Shown here piece after piece: positions 53,594 to 61,585 of a stretch of DNA of 64,000 nt. The notes beneath the pieces are model-generated. The model saw nothing but the letters and a program-made list of their open reading frames with translations, was not told the origin of the DNA and did no database searches. Each line of letters opens with the position of its first letter. Position 1 is the first letter of the stretch. A program made the translations under genes and the position numbers. The DNA comes from Desulforhopalus sp. IMCC35007 (lineage in GTDB: Bacteria; Desulfobacterota; Desulfobulbia; Desulfobulbales; Desulfocapsaceae), in assembly GCF_005116575.1 (NCBI RefSeq), contig NZ_SWCN01000004.1, forward strand, positions 186,001 through 250,000, read 5' to 3'.

Positions 53594-54541
53594 ATGAATA
53601 CAGAACACCTGAAACTTTTTGTACGCGTGGCCAGCACCAATAACATCAGTATGGCCGGCAAAGAACTGGGACTGTCTCCTGCCGTGGCAAGTGCGCATAT
53701 AAGCAAACTGGAAGATGATCTTGCCATCCGTTTAATTCATCGAACCACCCGAAAAGTCTCACTGACAGAGGAAGGACTTGCCTTTCTCCCCCACGCGCAG
53801 GAAGTATTATTGAGCATTGAGGCCGCCCTCTCATCTGTAGGAGTGGGTGATGTCCTGCCTAAAGGAAACTTAAGGGTCACGGCCCCTTCCTCATTTGGCA
53901 GAATGCATCTCATCCCCATATTACAAGGATTTTTCACCCTCTATCCGGACCTTTCAATAGATTTACACCTGTCTGATTCGATCGTCGATCTGGTTGAGGG
54001 TGGCTTTGATATCGCCATTCGCAATGCAGACTTGAAAAATTCGACCATGATTGCCAGAAAACTGGCATCCGACACGAGAATAATCTGTGCAACTCCTGCA
54101 TATTTGAAAGAGTTTGGTGAACCAATGACTCCCAGTGACCTGCGTGACCATAAGTGCATTAATCTGATGGGTCTTGAAAACTGGGTCTTCGAGACACCCC
54201 AGGGCCAATTGAGCATTAAAACAAAAGGAGTCTTTCGATCGGATCATGGAGAAGCGGTCCGCGATGCCTGTGCCAGTGGATTAGGTATCGCCATGTCTTC
54301 TCGTTGGAGTGTGTATCAACATTTGCAGCGTGGGGAACTGGTGCAGATCCTGCAGGATTATCCATTTGTTTCCGAGGCCGCGGTCTGGGCGGTTTATCCC
54401 AGCTCACGACTCCTGGCCCCGAAGGTAAGAGCATTTATCGACTATCTGGGAAAATGCTACGGCAATCCTCCATATTGGGACCGGAGTTCAGATTCAATCT
54501 CTGCACCTCAGAAAGGAAAAACAGATAGTGAAGCTCAGTGA
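53594..54541 (+). CDS. LysR-type transcriptional regulator
   Basis: The 315-residue regulator starts with the winged helix (HLKLFVRVASTNNISMAGKE; ISKLEDDLAIRLIHRTTRKV) followed by a periplasmic-binding-like effector domain with the motif pattern of the PBP2_CrgA subgroup. It reads away from the dehydrogenase-SDR pair across a 186-base AT-rich gap, the usual layout for a LysR protein controlling its neighbour. The effector is unknown. No strong ribosome binding site is evident. Confidence 0.92.
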   Translation: MNTEHLKLFVRVASTNNISMAGKELGLSPAVASAHISKLEDDLAIRLIHRTTRKVSLTEEGLAFLPHAQEVLLSIEAALSSVGVGDVLPKGNLRVTAPSSFGRMHLIPILQGFFTLYPDLSIDLHLSDSIVDLVEGGFDIAIRNADLKNSTMIARKLASDTRIICATPAYLKEFGEPMTPSDLRDHKCINLMGLENWVFETPQGQLSIKTKGVFRSDHGEAVRDACASGLGIAMSSRWSVYQHLQRGELVQILQDYPFVSEAAVWAVYPSSRLLAPKVRAFIDYLGKCYGNPPYWDRSSDSISAPQKGKTDSEAQ

Positions 54542-54826
54542 TCCTGCATCATTTTCTTCGCAAGCTTTCCTGGGTCTTCAGGTTGTGACTTTTTCATTGT
54601 TTTACAGCCTCTGACGACAAGACAACGGCAACCACAGATGAGACCTTCATAACGCACGCCCGAAATCAATTGCATTGATCAAGGGTTGCCCTCATGGACT
54701 GACTGGTGGTATGACAATATCTGCCACTTCGCCACGGTAAAGCGGATTCCAGGTAAGGTAATGTGGAAAGAAAAAAATCGAGGGGCTCTTGTCCCATTTA
54801 TATGAACTCATACACGTGAGACAATC

Positions 54827-55171
54827 ATGATCATCGAAATTGGAGAAAAGGTCCATATCGTTTATAGAGCTATGTATGAAAAGTCCAACAGACGGCACTT
54901 TTTGGGTGAAGTTCAAAAAGCAGATGGCACAGCGTGTCGAATCGTCGGGAACGTTTTTGTCTATGATCCTAAAACAACGATGTTTGTTAAAAAAGAAGAG
55001 ATGAGAACAACCATTATTGATTTGGCTGCCAGCGGCTATGTCGTCAATGTCATAAACAGGAATGTAGATCTTGGTAAAATGTTTTACAAATATGACACAG
55101 CTACAGGATTAATCCTGACTGACGGAAAAGGATATTCACTGAACATTAACGAGTTTGGGCTTCGGTCTTAG
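54827..55171 (+). CDS. Conserved-looking protein of unknown function
   Basis: The 114-residue soluble protein begins MIIEIGEKVHIVYRAMYEK and has features GEVQKADGTACRIVGNVFVY, TMFVKKEEMRTT and GLILTDGKGYSLNINEF. The beta-rich alternation suggests a small barrel. I recall similar short proteins in Proteobacteria but not a function. Weak ribosome binding site. It stands alone, flanked by a LysR gene and a convergent phosphatase gene. Confidence 0.7.
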   Translation: MIIEIGEKVHIVYRAMYEKSNRRHFLGEVQKADGTACRIVGNVFVYDPKTTMFVKKEEMRTTIIDLAASGYVVNVINRNVDLGKMFYKYDTATGLILTDGKGYSLNINEFGLRS

Positions 55172-55303
55172 CCATACATACGTAGCATAAACGAGTTTAA
55201 CAGCCAGTAATAGCTAACGTACAACAGGTCAAAACCTCATTTGTCGGCGGTCCCCTAAATTAAGCGTTGGCCACCGACCCGCTATGAACAGCAAAGGAGG
55301 AAT

Positions 55304-57085
55304 TCATGGAATTTCCTGTGTTTTGATAATTGCCAAGCTGATATCATCATTTTGAGATCGCCCTCCACGAAATATCTCTATCGCTTCAAGGATGCTGTTT
55401 GTTATCTCCCGGGCTGAGAGTTGGGCGTATTTTTTTATGAGCTCTTGAGGTCTCTCTTTGCCAAAGCGTTCACCCTCATCATTTTCTAAGTCCCAGATAC
55501 CATCTGTGCCTATCAGGATAATCTGATTATCATCTAAAAAAATGCTGCTGTTTAAGCTTGCTTGCCAAGCTTTATCGACCCCCATCGCAAGGCCAGGTCC
55601 TTTCAGTTCCTTGAAAGTACTGGACTCAGGACAAAAGAGAAAAGCGGGCTCATGACCACAGCGTACCCACTCTATAGTTCTCAGAGAACAATCAATAGTG
55701 AGGTAGAAAAGAGTCGCAAAATTGCCGGAGCGAAGGGTGTCCTTGCATAAAAGTATATTCACATCATTGGCAATATCTACTGGTGATCCCGGCATACTTG
55801 CCCGCCCCCGCAAAAGTGCGCGCAGCGTAGCCATGAGCAGTGATGCTCCAATACCATGGCCTACGACATCACCAACGACAACGGTTGCCCGCCTTTCTGC
55901 ATGTGATGTTTTTATGATATCAACATAATCGCCACCTGTTTTGTCACAATATTTTGTGGCGACCGCGATATCCAGGCCTTCAGCCTTAAAACCACTTTGA
56001 GGGAGCAGATTTTTTTGAACCTCCCCTGCCAGACTCATCTCCTCCCGAAGTTGGATACGTTCTTTGAGCTGACGACTCATGAGATTAAAACTATGGGTTA
56101 AATCACCAATTTCATCTCTGCTCTCAACACGAAGAGGTACACCGAAAACTCCCTTTGCAAGGCCATTGGCCGCAGTTGAAATTCTATTTATGGAACGTGT
56201 TATTTTACTTGAAATGAACCATAAATAGAGAAGTATGCAGAGAATACCAATGGCACATATAAGGTAGAAATATTTTTTAAAGGTGATTATGGGTTGCAAA
56301 ACACTTGCCCCCCGGGCCATAACAACAATCGTCCACGGGGCTTCTTTGAGGTGGTAAAAGCCACTCACAATTTTGGGAGGTCTGCCTGGAGAAAAGACTG
56401 TACCTGAATCGTTATCCTGTATTGCCTGCCATGTGCTCGCTTCCAGTTCACTTGCCAAGCCAAAGACCTGCCGGGTGTTACTTGTGTTTTTTGTGAGCTC
56501 CTCTCCGCGCTCTGTACTTGCCAGTATTGTCCCGTTTTGATCAATTATATAAGCCTTGTTTCCCCTCCACCATGGCGCTTTGACTATTTGCTCCACAAGA
56601 TCATAGAATTCCACCACCACCTCGATATGAGAGATTTTTGTTCCTGATGTATCTACAAACTGGGCAACAACAGACACGGTCTGACTGTTTAGTGTGCTAT
56701 TAAAACCAAGGGAGGAGATAATTATCTTCTGCAGGCTATACATGCCTCCCATCGCATGCGGATTGTCTTCTGTGAAATCATATTTCACCTCCAAAACCCC
56801 ATTAACTGCCTTTAACTGGTCAATAAGTAATTGTGCATCCTTCCAGGAGAGCTGTTTTTCTCTCTTTTGTTGAAAAAAACGAAAAAGCTCTTTAGGGCGC
56901 ATCAATCTCATATCGACATTGTGGGCAGATCTTTGCATTTTACTGATGGCGGTCTCTTCCCATTGTTTCAGCAATACATCACTTATGAGTCGCATCCCGA
57001 GGCTTCCGGCGATGAGCATAACAAGACACAGAGGCAGGATAACTAAAAATGCTATTTTTTGTTTAAGGCTTCTCAGTTGTATCAT
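55304..57085 (-). CDS. Membrane SpoIIE-type phosphatase with cache sensor
   Basis: The 593-residue protein has a transmembrane segment (about 10-30), a periplasmic cache-type sensor (about 35-275), a second membrane segment (about 277-295), a HAMP domain (SRDEIGDLTHSFNLMSRQL) and a C-terminal PP2C/SpoIIE phosphatase (KTGGDYVDI; VVGDVVGHGIGASLLMATL; LIGTDGIWD; QNDDISLAI) with the metal-binding aspartates present. It likely dephosphorylates a partner such as an anti-anti-sigma factor in response to a periplasmic signal. No such partner is adjacent. It diverges from the metal-efflux operon. Weak ribosome binding site. Confidence 0.92.
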   Translation of the reverse strand: MIQLRSLKQKIAFLVILPLCLVMLIAGSLGMRLISDVLLKQWEETAISKMQRSAHNVDMRLMRPKELFRFFQQKREKQLSWKDAQLLIDQLKAVNGVLEVKYDFTEDNPHAMGGMYSLQKIIISSLGFNSTLNSQTVSVVAQFVDTSGTKISHIEVVVEFYDLVEQIVKAPWWRGNKAYIIDQNGTILASTERGEELTKNTSNTRQVFGLASELEASTWQAIQDNDSGTVFSPGRPPKIVSGFYHLKEAPWTIVVMARGASVLQPIITFKKYFYLICAIGILCILLYLWFISSKITRSINRISTAANGLAKGVFGVPLRVESRDEIGDLTHSFNLMSRQLKERIQLREEMSLAGEVQKNLLPQSGFKAEGLDIAVATKYCDKTGGDYVDIIKTSHAERRATVVVGDVVGHGIGASLLMATLRALLRGRASMPGSPVDIANDVNILLCKDTLRSGNFATLFYLTIDCSLRTIEWVRCGHEPAFLFCPESSTFKELKGPGLAMGVDKAWQASLNSSIFLDDNQIILIGTDGIWDLENDEGERFGKERPQELIKKYAQLSAREITNSILEAIEIFRGGRSQNDDISLAIIKTQEIP

Positions 57086-57290
57086 GACAAGAATGAGCAG
57101 AGGTCACCATACGACACACGGCATGCGATTTATGGTTTTACATTTATTTTATACCCTTTGTACGCTAAGGATAAGTTCTTCCCTCACTTTTCTTTTAAAC
57201 GTAACGATTCATCGTTGTCGCAAAAAAAATCGGAGGGATTCTTATTCTTTGAACGTACTAGTGATACAATTCTCATAAAGAGGTGACGAT

Positions 57291-57599
57291 ATGGAAAAAT
57301 TTGATAAAAAATTAGTGCGTACTATTCAGCAGGATCCGGATTACACCTGTTTAGACGGGCTTGGACATGATGTGTGGCAAAGTATCCGGGGCAGCAGGGG
57401 CGATAAAAACACAGAGGCTTGGCTCAATTTTACACTGACTCCTGCAATCAAGGCGTTTTCTCTTGTCTTGCTGTTAGGGGCCAGCCTTGCGTTATCACAA
57501 ATTTCTTTTAACAAAAGTGTTGAACCGGATCTGTTTGATCTACGCTACTTCTCATATCAGAGCCTGACCACCACTACCCTGTTATCCATGAACGACTGA
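57291..57599 (+). CDS. Candidate CnrY-like anti-sigma factor
   Basis: The 102-residue protein has a cytoplasmic N-terminal part (about 1-55), one transmembrane helix (about 58-75, VLLLGASLALS region) and a short periplasmic tail. Sequence alone does not identify a family, but it is the first gene before a periplasmic metal sensor and an ECF sigma factor, the position and topology of CnrY in cnrYXH. It should hold the sigma factor at the membrane until the sensor binds metal. GAGGTG lies 5 bases before the ATG; the next gene begins 11 bases after its stop. Confidence 0.65.
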   Translation: MEKFDKKLVRTIQQDPDYTCLDGLGHDVWQSIRGSRGDKNTEAWLNFTLTPAIKAFSLVLLLGASLALSQISFNKSVEPDLFDLRYFSYQSLTTTTLLSMND

Positions 57600-57610
57600 G
57601 GACTGCTTCC

Positions 57611-58063
57611 ATGAAACCGATTTCTGTCATTTTGCTTTTGGTTATTTTCTTTTCTGGTGCTTCCATCGGTCTATTCGTTGGCCAGAAGACTGCACCAAAA
57701 CCCCAGCAGATGAACTGCGTGCCCGCATCCCATGATGATCTAGACTCTTTTTACACAAAAACACTTGAGGCCACAGGAGAACAGAGACAACTTCTGGCGC
57801 CTATCGAAAAAGAGTATCTTATCGAAAAGCAGACCTATATTGATCAGATGGCGGCGGCGAACCACAAGCTTGCAGACATCCTAGAACAAAAAGGTTACGA
57901 AGACCCGGAAGTTGCTGGCGTCGTTATGGAAATCCATCGTGCTATGGGATCCCTGCAGCACCTTACCCTGCAGCATCTGGCCAGAGTAAAAAGCGTATTA
58001 ACACCAGAGCAGGCCGAACGCCTTAAAGACCATGTGGTAATGAGGCTGCGCCAAAACCCATGA
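57611..58063 (+). CDS. CnrX-like periplasmic heavy-metal sensor
   Basis: The 150-residue protein has an N-terminal signal anchor (VILLLVIFFSGASIGLFVG) and a helical periplasmic domain of the CnrX/ZraP/CpxP superfamily, with MEIHRAMGSLQHLTLQHLAR and VLTPEQAERL near the end. The HRAM segment has the His-x2-Met ligand arrangement used for metal binding in this family; other candidate ligands are Met39, Cys41 and His46. It probably controls the anti-sigma factor in response to periplasmic metal. Its stop overlaps the sigma gene start by 4 bases. Confidence 0.85.
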   Translation: MKPISVILLLVIFFSGASIGLFVGQKTAPKPQQMNCVPASHDDLDSFYTKTLEATGEQRQLLAPIEKEYLIEKQTYIDQMAAANHKLADILEQKGYEDPEVAGVVMEIHRAMGSLQHLTLQHLARVKSVLTPEQAERLKDHVVMRLRQNP

Positions 58064-58629
58064 CCACCGGTGGGCTCGACATACAGGACAGTGATAAGCA
58101 GCTGCTCAGTAGATTGTGCGCTGGAGAGAACCTTGTTCTGGACATGCTCATGGAGCGTCATCAGGAACCTCTCTATAATTTTGTTCTTCGCTACATCCAT
58201 GACGAACATCTAGCCTACGACATTGTCCAGGAGACCTTTGTCCGGGTCTATACCCGTGCCACATCCTTTAACCCGGAGTATCGCTTCAAAACCTGGCTCT
58301 ACCAAATAGCCCTTAATTTATGCAGGGACAGAGGCCGAAAAAGAGCTTTGCGCAGTTTCTTTTCCTTTGACGAGGCCAAAGAAAAAGAAGCAGGATTCAC
58401 TGGATACGATGCCGGTATCGAAGAGAAAAATGAGACAAAAGATGACATAGAACTACTGCAAAAAGAAATTGCCAAACTCCCCCATAAACTAAAAAGTGCA
58501 CTTATCCTTTTTTCGCTTGAAGAAAAAAGCCAGCTTGAAGCCGCCGAGATTTTAGGTGTCAGCCCCAAGACCATAGAAACAAGAATATACCGAGCCAAAA
58601 AAATACTGAAAAAGAAAATCAAACAATAA
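58060..58629 (+). CDS. ECF sigma factor (CnrH-like)
   Basis: The 189-residue protein has sigma region 2 (about 20-90; YDIVQETFVRVYTRA, FKTWLYQIALNLCRDRGR) and region 4 (about 135-185; KLPHKLKSALILF, LEAAEILGVSPKTIETRIYRAKKIL), and no other domains. It overlaps the sensor gene by 4 bases (ATGA). It should direct transcription of its own operon and the downstream efflux genes when released by the anti-sigma factor. Confidence 0.92.
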   Translation: MTTGGLDIQDSDKQLLSRLCAGENLVLDMLMERHQEPLYNFVLRYIHDEHLAYDIVQETFVRVYTRATSFNPEYRFKTWLYQIALNLCRDRGRKRALRSFFSFDEAKEKEAGFTGYDAGIEEKNETKDDIELLQKEIAKLPHKLKSALILFSLEEKSQLEAAEILGVSPKTIETRIYRAKKILKKKIKQ

Positions 58630-58691
58630 TCTGAGGGAAAGTGATTTCAGCTGCGTAATAGAAGAAGAGATCAACTTTGAAGGAGATTTGA

Positions 58692-59948
58692 ATGAAGCGT
58701 TCCATTCTCACTGTATTTTTTGCCATACTAATGCAATCAAATAGCGCACTTGCGGCCAATATCGATCATTACCTTGCCATTCTGGATAACCACCCCAGCA
58801 TACAAGGCATTCTCCAGGAAAAAGAGGCTCTCGAGTTTCAGGCAGATGGCGCACTTGGCCTGCCCGATCCTGTCGTCTCCCTCGGGGTAGAAAACATTCC
58901 TATTTCAGATCCATCCTTTGACAGGTACCTCCCCTCTTCAAAAACAATAGGGTTCTCGCAAGACATCCCCAACCCGACCCAGAGAAAAGCTAAACAAAGT
59001 GTCATGTACCAATCTGCAGCAACGCAGGAAATATTGGCCGAATATAGGCGCTCACGCCTTTACGCACTTTTTTATATACGACTCGCCGAGTACAAACGCA
59101 TTGGAGAACAATTGGCAATTGAAGAAAACAAGAAACGTGTCATCCACGAACTTAAACAATTTTATGAAGGAGAAGTTTATGCAGGAGAACCCGTCTTGCA
59201 GAAAACCTTTACCATCGACCTTGAGCTCTCTGATGTGGAAAAAAGCATCAATGACCTGAACGCCGAACTGCAAATGGTGAAGGCCAATTTTATCCAACTG
59301 GTAGGCGAGGTCCCTGGACCTGTTGACGTTCCCCACCTTGAAAAAATGTGGTCTGGACAAACGGACGCTCTTTATCCAGTGCTTCTCGCCCAGCAGAATA
59401 CCCGCCTGGCAGAAGAAAATATAAAGGTGACAGATGCTGCATTTAAGCCAAACTTCGGTGTGGCCGCCGTTTATAAAAACCGCGAAGACGGTGAAAATAA
59501 CATGTTTGATGGGGATGACTGGTTTTCGTTGCAGGTGAAAATGACGATACCGCTCTGGGCTTCGAGCAATCAGGAGCCCATGCGCGCTGCCGCCCACAGC
59601 AGAAAGCGCAGCGCCCTATATAATTACGAGGATGTCAAGCGCTCCTGGCAGATGCAGATGACCAGTATAGAGAGCCGGAAAGAAGCGTCTCAGAGCAATA
59701 TCGCGACCCTTAAGAAAAAACAACGTGCCCTGGAGGAGAGCATTGAGACCCTGAAAAGCACCTACGAATCCGGAAGAACAAGCCTTGAGCCAAGTCTTTT
59801 CGCCGAACTCAACCATCTTTCCCTGCTTTCTCAAATTGCTAAAGAAGAAGAAACATACATCCGTAACCTTCAGGAAGCAAACTCCCATATTCAAGAACGT
59901 TCAGACATTACAGGCCGTTCAGACCGCACAGACAGGAAAATTCCATGA
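58692..59948 (+). CDS. TolC-family outer membrane factor (CusC/CnrC-like)
   Basis: The 418-residue protein has a signal peptide (cleavage near residue 21, ALA-AN), and the two-repeat coiled-coil/barrel pattern of outer membrane efflux proteins (LGLPDPVVSLGVENI; IGFSQDIPNPTQRKAK). It forms the outer membrane duct of the pump. AAGGAG lies 7 bases before the ATG; its stop overlaps the fusion-protein gene by 4 bases. It is shorter than CusC and lacks an obvious lipobox. Confidence 0.88.
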   Translation: MKRSILTVFFAILMQSNSALAANIDHYLAILDNHPSIQGILQEKEALEFQADGALGLPDPVVSLGVENIPISDPSFDRYLPSSKTIGFSQDIPNPTQRKAKQSVMYQSAATQEILAEYRRSRLYALFYIRLAEYKRIGEQLAIEENKKRVIHELKQFYEGEVYAGEPVLQKTFTIDLELSDVEKSINDLNAELQMVKANFIQLVGEVPGPVDVPHLEKMWSGQTDALYPVLLAQQNTRLAEENIKVTDAAFKPNFGVAAVYKNREDGENNMFDGDDWFSLQVKMTIPLWASSNQEPMRAAAHSRKRSALYNYEDVKRSWQMQMTSIESRKEASQSNIATLKKKQRALEESIETLKSTYESGRTSLEPSLFAELNHLSLLSQIAKEEETYIRNLQEANSHIQERSDITGRSDRTDRKIP

Positions 59949-61585
59949 ATAGATGTATTGTGTCCATATTTTTGTTTCCCCTGTTGCTGGTGCTGCTCTT
60001 GGTACCTCTTCAGGCCGAAGACACCAAATATACCTGCCCTATGCATCCGCACTATATTTCTGATACCCCTGGCAGTTGCCCCATTTGCGGAATGGATCTG
60101 GTTCCGATTCAGGCGGGAAGCAACAACAAAACACCTGGAAATGATGAGACGGTGCTGCAGTTGAGTTCACGTCTCGTGCAGACAACAGGTTTTCGCACGG
60201 AACCTGCGGAGATGGCATCTTTTGGCCGGCTGATCCGCAGCTTTGGAGAGGTTGTGGCGAATAAGCGTCTACAGACAGAGATCTCTTTACGGACTGCCGG
60301 ATGGGTTGAAGAGTTAATCGTCGATGCGCCGGGCGATAAAGTTCGTGCTGGTGATATTCTCTTTCGCCTCTACAGCCCCGATCTTGTATCAGCACAGCAG
60401 GATTATATTTCAGCGCTTCAACGAAATAACCAGGAACGTATCGATATTACCCGCAGCAGGCTCGCATCTTTAGGGGTTCACGATTCTGCGATTAAGGCCG
60501 TGGCGGAAAAGAGAAAACCCCTTCGAGCGGTTCCTTACTATGCCCCGCGAGGGGGGCGGGTTGAAAGCTTAACAATACGCAAAGGCAGTTACCTGCGACC
60601 AGGCGACATGGCCATGCTCATCCAAGACTATGATACCGTTTGGGTAAATGTAAGCCTTGCGGAACAGGATATCTCTTTTGTGACAACCAACTCAAAGGTA
60701 AACGTCACCTTGCCGAGCCTTGGCCTGCATATCGATGCAGTGCCGATTGATTATATCTCACCAACCGTCGATCCGAAAACCCGAACAGCAGAGCTTCGAC
60801 TTCTCGTTGAAAACAGCAACGGCAGCATTCGTCCTGGAGCCTATGCTGATGTAGAAATCAGCACCGATATCCGTCCGCGCCTCTCCATCCCCTATGAGAG
60901 TGTCTTGCAAAATAAAGAAGGCAACTATGTCATTGTAGAACTTATAAAAGGCGAATTTCAGGCCCGTTCGGTTGTCCTTGGTATGAAAAACAAAGGCAGG
61001 ATAGAAGTACAGACTGGCCTGAAAGAGGGTGAGACCATTGTTACCAGCGGCCAATTTCTCATTGATTCGGAATCGTCTCTGCGGGAGTCTTTTCATAAAA
61101 TGCAGAAAATGGCAGCAAGTCTCTCAGAGATAAAGCTGAGCAACGAACAAATGGTCCTGATGAACCATATCGTTGAAGCAGGATTGTATATTCATGAAAA
61201 ACTTGCAGCAAAAGAGCTCCCCTCCCCCGAGACGCTCAGTGCAGGCGCACACGCAGCAACAAAACTTTTACCCGAGGTCGAGGGAACACGCCTTGCCTAT
61301 ATCGTAAAAGATACCGAGAAACTTCTATCCAACCTCGAAGAAAAAATAACACTCAGCCACTGGCGCGCGCTTCTTGCGCAACTCAACGATGCGCTTCTGC
61401 CATGGATAACCCAGGCAAAACCGGAATACTACCGTGAACTCGGTCTTGCCCTTTACAAAAATGACAGCGGAGAGTATTGGCTGCAGTTTGCAGGCGATGG
61501 CCACAACCCCTACAGCGATGGTACGTTTACAGAAGTTGTCCTAGGTAACCCCCAACCAGCGGGTGAGGTCCAGGATGGACAATAA
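59945..61585 (+). CDS. cusB: CusB-like membrane fusion protein with heavy-metal-binding domain
   Basis: The 546-residue periplasmic adaptor has a signal peptide (about 1-25), then the heavy-metal-binding motif YTCPMHPHYISDTPGSCPIC with GMDLVP (about 29-54), common in CusB-type copper/silver systems. The barrel-sandwich hybrid (AGWVEELIVDAPGDKVRAGD; LYSPDLVSAQQDYI) and beta-barrel domains follow. About 160 extra C-terminal residues after position 385 resemble the DUF3347-type module linked to copper handling. It connects the RND pump to the outer membrane factor. It overlaps both neighbours (4 and 11 bases). Confidence 0.92.
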   Translation: MNRCIVSIFLFPLLLVLLLVPLQAEDTKYTCPMHPHYISDTPGSCPICGMDLVPIQAGSNNKTPGNDETVLQLSSRLVQTTGFRTEPAEMASFGRLIRSFGEVVANKRLQTEISLRTAGWVEELIVDAPGDKVRAGDILFRLYSPDLVSAQQDYISALQRNNQERIDITRSRLASLGVHDSAIKAVAEKRKPLRAVPYYAPRGGRVESLTIRKGSYLRPGDMAMLIQDYDTVWVNVSLAEQDISFVTTNSKVNVTLPSLGLHIDAVPIDYISPTVDPKTRTAELRLLVENSNGSIRPGAYADVEISTDIRPRLSIPYESVLQNKEGNYVIVELIKGEFQARSVVLGMKNKGRIEVQTGLKEGETIVTSGQFLIDSESSLRESFHKMQKMAASLSEIKLSNEQMVLMNHIVEAGLYIHEKLAAKELPSPETLSAGAHAATKLLPEVEGTRLAYIVKDTEKLLSNLEEKITLSHWRALLAQLNDALLPWITQAKPEYYRELGLALYKNDSGEYWLQFAGDGHNPYSDGTFTEVVLGNPQPAGEVQDGQ

